Below, piece after piece: positions 34,595 to 46,221 of a DNA stretch of 64,000 nucleotides. Source of the DNA: Spiroplasma turonicum (GTDB lineage Bacteria > Bacillota_I > Bacilli_A > Mycoplasmatales > Mycoplasmataceae); contig NZ_CP012328.1 of the NCBI RefSeq assembly GCF_001262715.1, forward strand, positions 868,001-932,000, in the 5' to 3' direction. A model generated the notes under the pieces. It did not search any database. It was not told the origin of the DNA and saw only the letters and a list, made by a program, of their open reading frames with translations. Numbering within the stretch: the first letter of the stretch is position 1; each line of letters starts with the position of its first letter. A program made the translations under genes and the position numbers.

Positions 34595-35173
34595 TTAAGT
34601 TATTATATTAATATTTTTTTTATAAATTTTTTGAAAAGTTGTTTTTCGTATTACTTTATCTTTATCATTTTCACTTGAAAGTATTGTTTTATATATAAAA
34701 ATAGTATAATTTGAAAACCCTTTATAACCTTTTAAAGTTAATATATAAGTTACTCCTGAGTATTCTAAAATACTGAAATCTGATTGTAAGTTATTTGTCT
34801 CAATAAAAATATTATTTATTTCATTTGGAAAAGCATTGCCTTTTTCATTTACATCCATAACAACTTGATTTCCTTCAACACTTGAATAATCATAAATGAA
34901 ATCATTATCAACATACCTTCTTTCATAAATATCAGTATAATCTTTATTAAGCTTATTATTTTCAATATCTAATGGGAAATTAAAATCATTTTCAAAAAAA
35001 CTATTAAATATTGATACATTATCACTTCTTAAAAACGTTGTTAAATTCTTTTCACTGTCAGAATCACAAAAAGTTAATTCATTTGTTACTTCAGTTGCAG
35101 AACAAGAATAAACTGTAAATAATGATGACATTAAAAAGTTTAATGAAAAAAATAATTTTAAAAACTTTTTCAA
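34595..35173 (-). CDS. lipoprotein of unknown function
   Basis: 192 residues. The start is TTG at 35171-35173, supported by GGAGG six bases upstream; no ATG fits. The signal peptide (MKKFLKLFFSLNFLMSS) ends in a lipobox FTVYSC. The mature part is acidic and Asn/Asp/Phe-rich with no recognised domain. It lies beside the IS element and is divergent from the membrane protein at 35303. Probably surface-exposed. Confidence 0.75.
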   Translation of the reverse strand: MKKFLKLFFSLNFLMSSLFTVYSCSATEVTNELTFCDSDSEKNLTTFLRSDNVSIFNSFFENDFNFPLDIENNKLNKDYTDIYERRYVDNDFIYDYSSVEGNQVVMDVNEKGNAFPNEINNIFIETNNLQSDFSILEYSGVTYILTLKGYKGFSNYTIFIYKTILSSENDKDKVIRKTTFQKIYKKNINIIT

Positions 35174-35290
35174 ATTATCCTCCGATAAATTTATTATAAT
35201 TCTTTTTTGTTATATATTCTATAATTTAAGTTTATTAAAAAGAAAACCCAAAATAAATGTTACCATAAAAAATTAATTTTATTAATATGT

Positions 35291-35296
35291 TAAAAT
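35291..35296 (+). promoter_or_regulatory. -10 box for a possible leaderless transcript
   Basis: TAAAAT with its last base six positions before ATG 35303 and no Shine-Dalgarno. The spacing matches the boxes at 12343 and 15620. Confidence 0.4.
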
Positions 35297-35302
35297 AGTT
35301 TT

Positions 35303-36037
35303 ATGAAAGAGTTAAAAAATAAAAAAATAGTATTTTTATTTTATTTATTCGTTACAATTGTACCTATTTTTTGTTTACTTTTAGATTACTTTATGTCAAG
35401 TATACAACCTGTTGAAATGAACGTTGGTGAATATTCTATTGATAAATCTCTTATAAATCAATTAATATATTGATCTGTTTGGTCTTCTATAGATATTTGT
35501 ATTTTTGGTTTACTAAATGCAATTAACAATAAACACAATAATATGCCAAATTGAATTACTGGTAAAAATAATTTTACAAGAATTACAGCAGAATCTTTTA
35601 TTTTGTTTGTAATATGAATCGGTGGTTTAGCAGGTGGTGCAGTTGTAGGTTTTAACTCATGATATAAGATAACTAAGTCAATATTAGAACACGTATTAGT
35701 TCCAATTATTATAATAATATTTTATTTTTTAATAAATAATGAACGTTTTTCTACAAAAATATACTTCAAAAAATACTCTTGGTTTAGTTTAATAGTGGTT
35801 AGTTTATATAGTTTATTTGTTATATCAAGAGCTATTATGATTCAATTTTATGATAATAATGATGAGCCTTTTAGTCAATTTCCTTATGATCAAATGAACC
35901 CTAGTATTGTAGGTTGACCTTTAGTCATAATATTTTTTATTTTATTTTTAAGTTCATTTGTAGCTATTTCAACATTATTTAATTGACTATCAAATATAAA
36001 TTTAAAATATCGTAGTAAGAAGAATAATATTGCTTAA
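35303..36037 (+). CDS. Pr6Pr-like multi-pass membrane protein 2
   Basis: 244 residues visible only with TGA as Trp (at least six such codons). Six membrane helices at about 8-30, 55-75, 95-118, 125-148, 158-180 and 210-232. ILEHVLVPIIIII and FSQFPYDQMNPSIVGWP correspond to the H-x-P and YPF-like landmarks of the copies at 25436 and 54466. Family assignment tentative; function unknown. It is followed by an IS end remnant. Confidence 0.65.
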
Positions 36038-36110
36038 ATAAAATTGATTTTATTATTTTTATAAATATTTTTAAATTATAATTCTAAAATATTTATAGAA
36101 AAATTAACTT

Positions 36111-36174
36111 AGCAAAAAGAAAGCTTAGTATACCAGTATAAAAGTACTGGTTTTTTTCTTAGAAAGGAAATAAT
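36111..36174 (+). repeat. solo left-end remnant of the IS3-like element (copy 2 type)
   Basis: From AGCAAAAAG through the hairpin (ACCAGTA at 36132-36138 with TACTGGT at 36145-36151, then T7) to AGAAAGGAAATAAT it matches 33098-33160 of the intact element with few substitutions. Similarity ends exactly where the transposase ATG would be. The hairpin is still a good terminator and sits upstream of glnA, insulating it from upstream transcription. Confidence 0.8.
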
Positions 36175-36300
36175 TATTTTCGAATATAAAATACATATAA
36201 TATTTAATTTTTGTTATTATATAATCATTTTATATTTGTACAAATTTTAAATGGTATTTTTACTTCATTTATATATAATTATTTTAATGGAGAAATAAAA

Positions 36301-37635
36301 ATGACAAAAGAAGATATTTTAGCAATTATTAAAAAAGAAAATGTTAAATTTATTAAGTTACAATTTACAGATATGCTTGGAATGTTAAAAACAATTGAAA
36401 TTCCATCAACAAATTTAAATAAAGCACTAAATAATGAAGTAATATTTGATGGTTCATCAGTTACTGGCTTTGCAAAAATTGATGATGCAGATATGTATTT
36501 ATATCCAGACATTGATACTTGATTGATACTAGAACTAGAATCAACTGATAATTATAAGGTTGGTAGATTTTTATGTGATGTTTATACTTCAAAGAAAGAA
36601 CAATTTGAAAGTGATCCAAGAAGTATACTAAAAAATTGCATTAACATTATGCGAGAAATGAATATTGGACATAATTTTAATGTAGGTTTAGAACCAGAAT
36701 TCTTTTTATTTCAATTAAATGAAGATAAAATGCCAACTTTAAAGCATACTGATTTTAGTAGTTATTTCGATACTCCATCACTTGACTTTAATTATAAAGT
36801 AAGACGAGAAATAATGTTTGAATTACAAAAACTTGGATTTAAAATGGAAGTATCACATCATGAAGTATCAAAATCACAACACGAAGTTAACTTTGAATAT
36901 TCTAATGCGGTTGATACTTGTGATAAATTACAAACATTTAAAGTATTAGTTAAAACAATTGCAAAAAAATATAATATGTACGCAACATTTATGCCAAAAC
37001 CAATCAAGGATGTAAATGGTAGTGGTATGCATGTAAATTGCTCAATTTCTGACATTAATAATAATAACTTATTTTATGATGAGAGTATGCCTAATGGACT
37101 AAGTCAGTTAGCAATATATTTTATTAATGGAGTATTAAAAAATGCACGTGAAATATCATTGTTGACAAACTCAACTATAAACTCATTCAAAAGATTAGTT
37201 CCTGGTTTTGAAGCACCTTGCTATATTGCTTGAAGTGATTCAAACAGGTCAACAATGATTAGAATTCCTGCAGCAAATAAACAAGCTAAAAGAGTTGAAG
37301 TAAGGTCAGTTGATTCAAGTTGCAATCCTTATCTAGGTTTAAGTGCAATATTAATGGCCGGAATAGATGGTATTAAAAATAAATTAACTGATTTTCAATC
37401 AATTAAAAGAAACTTGTTTAAAATGGATAATATTGAAAGAAAAGCTTTAAACATAGATAACCTTCCTCATGATTTGCAAGAAGCTATAGAATGTTTTAAA
37501 AAATCTGATTTTATCAGAAGTTTTATAGGTAATGACTTACACAGTAAGTTCATTTCAATAAAAGAAAAAGAATGATTAGATTACTCAACAGAAGTTACTG
37601 ATTGAGAAATAAAAAATTACTTAAAAACATATTAG
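36301..37635 (+). CDS. glnA: glutamine synthetase type I
   Basis: 444 residues, the normal length of the GSI-alpha type found in Firmicutes. Start ATG behind GGAGAAAT; an upstream in-frame extension to 36211 is unsupported. Motifs: FDGSSVTGF (beta-grasp), NVGLEPEFFLF (metal-binding Glu), HHEVSKSQHEVNFE, GSGMHVNCS (His at active site) and NSFKRLVPGFEAPCYIAWS with the ATP-binding region, then RIPAAN. It makes glutamine from glutamate, ammonia and ATP. I see no Tyr adenylylation motif (NLY..P), as in GSI-alpha, which is feedback-controlled. Glutamine made here can feed CarA. It is rare in Mollicutes. A terminator follows. Confidence 0.95.
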
Positions 37636-37648
37636 TATAAAATACTTA

Positions 37649-37678
37649 AAAAGTCCATTACATAATGGACTTTATTTT
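37649..37678. terminator. bidirectional intrinsic terminator
   Basis: AAAGTCCAT (37650-37658) pairs with ATGGACTTT (37665-37673), between glnA and the convergent metalloprotease gene. Confidence 0.85.
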
Positions 37679-37679
37679 A

Positions 37680-39356
37680 TTAATTTGTTTTGGAAGGATT
37701 TATAGATTTTGTTTTCTTACTTATTCTAATAAACCAAAAAGTCAACAATCCAGCAATTGCCAATCCAACAACTAAACCTAAAACTACATATAATATATAA
37801 GAAGTAGATGTTGAAGCTTCATCAAAACCAAAGACTGTACCTTGATATAAGGCATTTTCACCTTCTTTTATAGGGTTACTATTAATAACACTTGAAAAAT
37901 TTGATTTTATATAATTATAAAATTCAGATGATTCTCCTAAAAATGAATCAACTGAATGACCCATTTCATGGTTTAATGTAGTAAAAATATTTGGAGAGGT
38001 TCATCAATTTTTAGTATATTGTTCTTTTGCTTCATTAACTGGAGAGTCTAAATTAAATGCAGCACCATTATAAACAATATGAGAGTATGCAATGCCCCTT
38101 GGTCCAAAAGAGTTATTTACTTGACCAGCCATGCTTGTATAACCCATAACACCTTTATTATTTCCTGAACCATCAACGATATCATCATCAGGTGAAAATA
38201 TAATCGCTATTAGGTTATATTTAAATGAATCTTTTTCATTTTCTCCAAGAGAATATCAATTAGTAATATAAAATGTAAAGTTCATTAAATCTAAAATTTG
38301 ATTTTTAAAAAGATTAGTTTTAATAGAACTCCAAGAATAGTAATTTGACATTGCATCAATTGCTTCTTTTAAAAATATGTTTGACCCTGATTTAGTAACA
38401 GAACTTTTTGTATTTGTTTTAAAAAACTCATCCATTTCATCAAATGATTTAAACATTCGGTCATTTGAACCTTTTACAAAATTAAATTTTTCTATAGATG
38501 AAGCAGATGCTTTATTTAAAGTATCATACATAAACTTAGATATATTTTCATAATCAATATCATTAAATCCATTTTGGAATTTTGATTGTAGCAAGTAATT
38601 TCCCAAAATAGGATTGTTGACTGAATTATGATTTAAACCTAGGTTACCTTGAAAAAATGCTGACTCAGTAGCAAAAATTACTGAGTTAGAACTATATAAT
38701 TTATTAGTTGTAGCTAAATATCCAATTTCAGTATAATTGTTATACCCTAAATCATTAGCATTCATATTTGTGTCACTGCTGTTTAAATTTGTTTTATATA
38801 TTAAATTATTACTATTATTATCTTTTAAATCCAATTCTACTTTTGATTTTAATGTAATTCAATCAAATAAACCATTTGTATTATTTTTTAAAACTGGATA
38901 AATATTTAAAAAATAGTAATTAACAATTTCTCATGATTTATTTTTAGCGCTATCTTCAGTTGTAGTTCATTTTGAGTATGCTTCAGCGAAATATTCTCTA
39001 TATGATGTTAAACCATATAGAGAAATGTTAATAATTGGAGCCATTAATCCCATGTAAAAAAAATCTTCAGTTAAATCATTTTTATTGTCAATCATTAACC
39101 TATCATATAAATTCTTTGCAACTTCGTTTTCTTTTATATCACTATGCTTGTAAATAAAATATTGCAATGATAATCCACCTCATAAATATGAATTAATTTC
39201 ATTTTCAGGATTATTTGGTGTTTCAGCTTTATTAATTGTATTATTATTTATAGAATTAAACTTATAATTATTTGTTTCAGCATTAAAATTAAATAAAGAT
39301 AAAATAATTGCAAAAACATAAAAAATAACGATAAAGATGTTAAACTTTTTTTTCAT
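37680..39356 (-). CDS. membrane-anchored zinc metalloprotease (HEMGH)
   Basis: 558 residues across several TGA-Trp codons; start behind AAGGAT. An N-terminal hydrophobic signal/anchor (residues about 4-24) and a C-terminal helix (YVVLGLVVGLAIAGLLTFW, about 510-535) followed by a Lys-rich stop-transfer tail place residues 25-505 outside the cell. HEMGH (463-467) is the zincin motif; the preceding TSPNIFTTLN and following SVDSFLGESSEF fit an active-site helix, with the third zinc ligand perhaps the Glu/Asp downstream. I cannot place it in a named peptidase family. It is likely a surface protease acting on host or own surface proteins. It lies between glnA and the pyr operon, in the operon's direction but separated from pyrE. 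Confidence 0.75.
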
Positions 39357-39397
39357 TTCTAAATCCTTTTTATTAATAATTTATATTATACATAAAA

Positions 39398-40021
39398 TTA
39401 TTTATCAATTTTATTAAAAAAGGAAATTAATTTGTCAACTTGATTTATATCATAAAGATTATTTTCATTTATTAAATTTAATAAGTTATTTATAGATGAT
39501 AAATAACTTAATTTGTAATTACTTTTTTCAAAATTAGTTTTTGATATTTTTAAGTCATAAGAAAAAATAGCACAAACCCCTAGAACATTAAGTTTACTAT
39601 CTCTGAGTAAATCACAAACTTTTAAAGCACTACCCCCAGTTGAAATTAAATCTTCGATTATAATTACATTTTGCTTTTCAAAAAATCTTCCTTCTATTTG
39701 TGAATTTCTACCGTGATCTTTAGGTTCTGGTCTAACATATATCATTGGTAAATTCATTTTTTGACTAATCATTGATGCCCAAGTAATACCAGATGTTGCT
39801 ACACCTGCAATTAAAGTAACACTTTGATAGTTTTGCTTAATTGAGTCAATAAAATAATTAACAATTTTATTTCTATATTCAACATAACTAATTAATACTC
39901 TATTATCACAATATATAGGGCTTTTTATACCACTAGCTCAAGTAAAATAATTTTCAAAATTTAGTTCAATAGCCTTAGTTTCTAATAAAATGTTTGCAAC
40001 ATCATTTTCTTTATTAATCAT
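39398..40021 (-). CDS. pyrE: orotate phosphoribosyltransferase
   Basis: 207 residues, normal length; start behind GGAGTGAG and overlapping the pyrF stop by 8 bases. The PRPP-binding motif NVIIIEDLISTGGSAL and the catalytic-loop region VRPEPKDHGRNSQIEG are diagnostic. It converts orotate and PRPP to orotidine 5'-phosphate, the step after dihydroorotate dehydrogenase. Last gene of the pyr operon. TGA-Trp codons occur near the N-terminus (YFTWASGIKSPIY). Confidence 0.95.
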
Positions 40022-40709
40022 TTTCTCACTCCCTTTTTAGTTCTAAATATTTTTTATAAGGATTATTAGAATTTGTAATTTCTCTACCAACAACTATATA
40101 ATCACTTTTATTATATTTTGCTTCATTAATCGTAGCTACTCTTTTTTGATCTGAATTGTTTTGTATAGATCTTATACCTGGAGTTAATGTTTTAAAATCA
40201 TTAGTAATTACTTCCTTTATAGATATAGATTCTCATACAGAACAAACAACACCATCTATTTTACAATTATATGATAAAGTTGCTAAATCACATATTGATA
40301 ACTTGAGTGGTTTATTTATTTTTAAGTCATTTTTTAAGACATTTTCATCTATTGAAGTCAAATAAGTGACTGCAAATATTTGTGTAGAGCAATTTAACTC
40401 TTTTTTTGCTTTATAAACAGAATCAAGCATTTCTTTTCCACCACCTGCATGAACAGTTATAATGTCAGGATTTAATTTTAACAAATTTAAGGTAGCTTTA
40501 TAAGCAGTATTTGGGATATCATGAATTTTTAAATCAATAAATATTAGATACCCTTTTCTTTTTAAATACTTTATTATTTTAGGACCATACTTATAAAATA
40601 ATTCCATTCCTACTTTTACAAACAACTTCTCATTTTTAAATTTTTTTAAAAAAGATTTTAAAATTTTTAGATTTGAAAAGTCTAATGCGATTATGATATT
40701 ATTTTTCAT
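40014..40709 (-). CDS. pyrF: orotidine-5'-phosphate decarboxylase
   Basis: 231 residues. N-terminal [17 protein letters not shown] and the catalytic [13 protein letters not shown] (Asp/Lys/Asp triad with its Lys), ITVHAGGG and TPGIR near the phosphate site. It decarboxylates OMP to UMP. The start ATG lies one base after the carB stop (TAA-A-ATG), and its own stop overlaps pyrE, so translation is coupled. The apparent break near residue 163 is a TGA-Trp. In Bacillus pyrK and pyrD lie between carB and pyrF; here they are absent. Confidence 0.95.
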
Positions 40710-40710
40710 T

Positions 40711-43700
40711 TTACATCTCACTCATTCTAAAACTTTGATATTCTAATACTTCAAGTATTGCATTAACTGTATCTAATGAAGTAAATAATGGTATTTGAGA
40801 TTCTGTTGCAGATCTTCTTATTATTAAATCATCTTGACTGTATAGTTTATTCTTCTTACTCTTGGTATTTACTATTAAATCAATTTTGTTATTTTTAATG
40901 AAATCAATTATATTATTTTCAAGTTTTTCTTCAATTTTTGATACTTCTAAACTCGTTATATTTTTGTCATTGAAATATCTTCTAGTTCCTTTTGTTGCAT
41001 ATATTTTAAATCCAATTTCTTTGAATCTTTTAGCTAAATGAGAGGCTTCTTCTTTATTTTCACCAATTGTAAATAAAATACTACCTGTTTTAGGTATATA
41101 TTGGTTTGATGCTATAAATGCTTTATAAAGAGCCTTATAATAATTACTATCTCAACCCATAGCTTCACCAGTGGATTTCATTTCTGGACCTAAATCTGTA
41201 TCAACTTGTTTTAATTTCATAAATGAAAAAACAGGTGCTTTTACAAAAATATTTTTAGATTTTTCATTAAATTCTTTATAATTAGAACTTTTATTTAAAT
41301 TAATATCTAACATTGCTTGTGTTGCTTTACCAACTAAATTAATTCCTGTTATCTTACTTAAAAATGGAACGGTTCTACTTGACCTTGGGTTTACTTCAAT
41401 TATATAAAGCTCGTTATCTTTTATAATAAATTGAATATTTATGATGCCAATTATGTTTAAACTGAGTGCAATTTTTTTAGATGTAGTAATAATTTCTTTA
41501 ATTAAAATGTTTGATAATTTTTGAGGAGGATATACTGCCATAGAATCACCTGAGTGGACACCTGATTTTTCTATATGCTCAATTATTCCAGGGATTAAAA
41601 CATTATTTCCATCACAAACTAAATCAACTTCATATTCATCACCTAATATGTATCTATCTACTAATAATGTACTACTTTCACTGTCCTTTATTGCATTATC
41701 TATATATTGTTTTAATTCTTTTTCATTGTAAACAATTTGCATTGATTTACCACCAAGAACATAACTAGGTCTTAGTAAAACAGGATAACCAATTTCAGAT
41801 GCTATTTTTATAGCATCTTGTTTAGTTTTAGTTGTTTTCCCAATTGGTTGATTAATATTTAAACTAGATAATAATTTTTCAAACTTATCTCTATCTTCTG
41901 CTTCATCAATGTTTTCAACTTTAGTACCAAGAATTTTCACACCTCTTTTAACTAATTCATCAGCAAGATTAATTGCTGTTTGCCCACCAAATTGTACAAT
42001 TACACCGTAAGGATTTTCATAATTTATTACATTCATAACATTTTCAATGGTTAGCGGTTCAAAAAATAATTTATCAGATATTGAGAAGTCTGTTGAAACT
42101 GTTTCTGGATTGGAATTAATTACAATTGCTTTATAACCTAATTTTCTTATTTCTTCAACACATTTAACTGTTGCATAATCGAATTCGATACCTTGACCAA
42201 TTCTAATTGGTCCTGACCCTAAAACAATAATGCTTTTTTCTTTGAAAGGTATGCTTTCATTTTCTAATTCGTATGTTGAATAAAAATAAGGTGTAACAGA
42301 TTTAAACTCACCTGAACATGTATCGATCATTTTAAAAACAGGAATAATATTATTTTTTATTCTTTCTTGATATATCTCATTTTCAGTTTTCGAACATAAT
42401 TTAGCTATTATATAATCTGAAAAACCATATTTTTTTAATTTCTTCAAGCTTTCTAAGCTCAAATTTTTATTAACTAACTCATTTTCTAAATCAATAATAT
42501 TCTTTAATTTACTCAAAAAGAACAAATCAATTTTTGTTTTAATATGAATTTCATCTAAACTAATATTGTTTCTGATAGCTTGTGCAATAATAAATACTCT
42601 ATTATGTGTTGGCTTAGACATTTCTTTAATTAAAATATCATTACTTACATTCTTATATTCGTCAGAATCAATATGATATTTATTAATTTCTAATGACCTT
42701 ATTGCTTTTAAAAAAGATTCTTCTATAGTTCTTCCAATTGCCATTACTTCGCCAGTTGATTTCATTTGTGTTGTTAAATTAAAATCCGCATTATTAAATT
42801 TATCGAAGGGTCACCTTGGTATTTTTGTAACAACATAATCAAGTGTTGGTTCAAAAAAAGCCATTGTAGATTTTGTAACAGGATTTAATATTTCATCAAG
42901 AGTTAAACCAACCGCTATCTTTGCAGATACTTTAGCTATTGGATAACCTGTTGCTTTACTTGCAAGAGATGATGAACGACTTACTCTTGGGTTTACTTCA
43001 ATTACATAATATTTAAAAGAATTTGGGTCTAAAGCAAATTGAATATTGCAACCACCTTCTATTTTTAATGCTCTAATTATTTTCAATGAAGAGTCTCTTA
43101 ATAATTGGTTTTCAATATCTGATAATGTTTGACAAGGAGCAAAAACAATAGAGTCACCAGTATGAATACCAACAGGATCAAAGTTTTCCATATTACAAAC
43201 TATTATTGTATTATCATTACTATCTCTTATAACTTCATATTCAATTTCTTTATAACCTGCAATACTTTGTTCTAATAAACATTTGTGAAGGTGAGATTCT
43301 TTTATACCTTGAGAAACAGTTTTTGTAAGTTCTTCTATATTGTTACAGATTCCCCCGCCGCTTCCTCCTAATGTAAAAGCTGGACGAACAATTAATGGGA
43401 AACCAACTTCATTTGCAAAGTTTTTTGCTTGTTCAACATTATAAACTATTGTACTTGCAGGTATGGGTTCTTTAAGTTCATTCATCAAGTTTTTAAATAG
43501 CTCTCTGTCTTCGGCTTTTTTAATTGCTTCTATGCTAGTTCCTAGTAATTTGATATTTAATTCTTTTAAAATATTCTTTTCATTTAAATCTAATATTAAG
43601 TTCAATGCGGTTTGCCCACCCATTGTAGGTAATATTGCATCAGGTTCTTCTTTTCTTAAAACTTTTTCAACGAATTCAATAGAAAGAGGTTCAATATAAA

Positions 43701-43890
43701 TTTTATCTGCAATTCCTTTTTCAGTCATTATTGTTGCGGGGTTAGAATTAATAAGTATAACTTCATAACCTTCTTCTTTTAATGAAATACAAGCTTGTGT
43801 TCCAGCATAATCAAACTCAGCTGCTTGTCCAATAACGATTGGTCCAGAGCCTATTATGACAACTTTTTTAATTTTCAAGTTCTTTGGCAT
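40711..43890 (-). CDS. carB: carbamoyl-phosphate synthase large subunit
   Basis: 1059 residues, full length. Two homologous halves, each with an ATP-grasp domain: [20 protein letters not shown] and [20 protein letters not shown] (biotin-carboxylase-like N-lobes), [13 protein letters not shown] and [25 protein letters not shown] and [14 protein letters not shown]-terminal MGS-like allosteric domain begins after STGEAMGWD. It condenses bicarbonate, ammonia (from CarA) and two ATP to carbamoyl phosphate. TGA-Trp codons bridge the visible segments. Start behind AAAGGAAA, one base after the carA stop. Confidence 0.97.
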
Positions 43891-43891
43891 T

Positions 43892-44968
43892 TTATATTTC
43901 CTTTCCTTGTCTAATTGAATTTATAAAATTATCAAACAAATAATAACTATCGCTTGTACCTGGACAAGAATCAGGATGGAATTGAACTGAGAATGACTTT
44001 GAGTTTTTATAGCTTAATCCTTCTATGCAATTATCATTTAAACTTCTATGAGTAATTTCTACTATATCTTTATTTATTGAATTTTCATCAACAACATAAC
44101 CATGATTTTGAGATGTTATATAACACTTGTTGTTTTCATAATCTTTTACAGGATGATTAATACCTCTATGACCAAATAACATTTTTTTAGTATTTAATCC
44201 ATTTGCTAATGCTAATAACTGATGACCTAAGCATATTCCGAAAATTGGGTATTTCAATTGTAACTCTTTAATCATTTCAATTTGGTCAGGCAAATTTTTA
44301 GGATCTCCCGGTCCGTTACTCAACATAATACCATCAGGGTTTAATTTATTAATTTCATCTGTTGTTATATTATAAGGAACAACAAAAACTCCACAATCTC
44401 TTTTTGATAACTCTTTTGTAATTGAAATTTTTAAACCAAAATCAATTAAAACAGCTTTATATCTGTTACCAGGGATATAATAAATATTTTTAGTAGAAAC
44501 CTCTTCTACATGATTTGTTTTGGGCTTAAAGTTTTTTAACTTTTCTAAGAATAATTGAATTTCACTTTCTTTACAAACTATAGCAGCCGTTAATGTTCCA
44601 TTATCTCTTATTTTGTTAGTAAGCATTCTTGTGTCTATATCTGATATGCCAGTAATTTTTTTATTCTTTAAGAAATTTGAAAGTGACATTTTATTTCTAA
44701 AATTTGACCCAACTTCACAATTTTCTTTAACAACAATTCCAGAACATGTTGGAAAGATAGATTCATTATCTTCATTGTTTATTCCATAATTACCAACTAA
44801 TGGATATGTAAATATTAATATTTGTCCATTGTAACTTTGGTCTGTAATTGATTCTTGATATCCTGTCATTGCAGTTGTGAAAACTATTTCATTTATTACA
44901 GAAACATCATTACCTAATGCTGAACCTTCAAATATTGTTCCATCTGATAATATTAATCATCTTTTCAT
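43892..44968 (-). CDS. carA: carbamoyl-phosphate synthase small (glutaminase) subunit
   Basis: 358 residues. The start ATG 44968 ([15 protein letters not shown], Trp from TGA) is behind GGAAGGAAA and overlaps the pyrC stop by 16 bases. The C-terminal class I amidotransferase has [21 protein letters not shown] (catalytic Cys), GHRGINHPV and [10 protein letters not shown] (catalytic His). It releases ammonia from glutamine and channels it to CarB. Glutamine may come from GlnA encoded nearby. Confidence 0.96.
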
Positions 44969-46221
44969 TTAATATTTCCTTCCACTATTGTATATTTATT
45001 TTTTCCAAATAATTCTTCACCTAGAAATGGAGTGTTTTTAGATTTTGAAACAATTGTGTTTTCATCTAAATAATACTTTTCATTTAAATTTCAAAGCACT
45101 AGATTTGCTATTTGGTTTTCTGCAATTGAATTTTCCTTAAGGTTAAATATTTTGTTGGGGTTGTAATGCATTAACTCAACAAGTTTATTTAGAGTTATTA
45201 TTTTATTTTTAACAAGTTTTGTATATAAAATACTAAAACTAAATTCTATACCAATCATTCCAAAATTTGCTTTTTTAAATTCTATAAACTTTTCATCATT
45301 TTGATGTGGTGCATGATCAGTTGCAATACAATCAATTGTTCCTTCTTTTAATCCTTTCAATAAAGCTTTTTGGTCTTTTAAAGTTCTAATTGGAGGATTT
45401 ATTTTATACAATCCACTATTATCTTGAAAATTATTAACATTTAATAAAAGATGGTTTGGGTTAACTTCACACGTAATATTTAATTTGTTTTTGTATTTCT
45501 TTATCAATCTCAAAGTTTTAGCTGATGTAAGATGGCCGACATGATATTTACAACTGTTTTCTTTTAACAATTTAATATCTCTTTTTAATTGTTTATACTC
45601 AGATTTGTAACTAAAGTGCTTTATATTATTAATTTTTGAGAACTTACTCTTTTGAATCATCCCATCTTTTTTTATGGAGTTTGTTTCAAGGTGTACAGAA
45701 ATTAATAAATCATTTACTTTAACTTCATTAATTATATTTTTCATTGTTATTTTGTTTTGTATTCCATATCCATCATTAGAAATGAATCTAGCACCAGCTT
45801 CTTTTAATGCTTTAAAATCAACTAATTCATCAGATGTTAATTCTTTTGTTGCTGCACACATTTGATGTATTTTAATTTTTGATTTTTCTTTTATTAATTG
45901 ATTTATTTTTAAGAAACTTTCTACATTGTCAGGTACAGGTGATAGATTAGCCATTGAACATATAGTTGTCACTCCACCTTTCAATGCTGCCTTACTAACT
46001 GAACTTATATCTTCTTTATATTCATAACCTGGTTCTCTAGTGTGTACATGTACATCAATTAATCCTGGTGTTAAGAAAAAATTACTTGCATCAATTAAAG
46101 TATAATAATCTAAACTTTCAATTCCCTTCGCAATTTTAATTATTTTTTTTCCATTAATTAATATATCGTTTTTACAAAGTTTATTATCAATGAAATATGA
46201 TGCATTTTTAATTAATATCAT
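44953..46221 (-). CDS. pyrC: dihydroorotase (type I)
   Basis: 422 residues. DVHVHTREPGYEYKED carries the two metal-binding His; the metal-bridging Lys is replaced or lies nearby as in class I enzymes; HVGHLTS and ATDHAPH supply further His and the catalytic Asp. It cyclises carbamoyl-aspartate to dihydroorotate. The start overlaps the pyrB stop by one base (TAATG). The stop is TAA 44953-44955 once TGA at 45091 and 44965 are read as Trp, so the protein runs into the first codons of carA. Confidence 0.95.

Noticed and set aside
36211-36300. N-terminal extension of glutamine synthetase
   Set aside because: It starts with TTG in an AT-rich leader without Shine-Dalgarno; ATG 36301 with GGAGAAAT gives the family-standard length.
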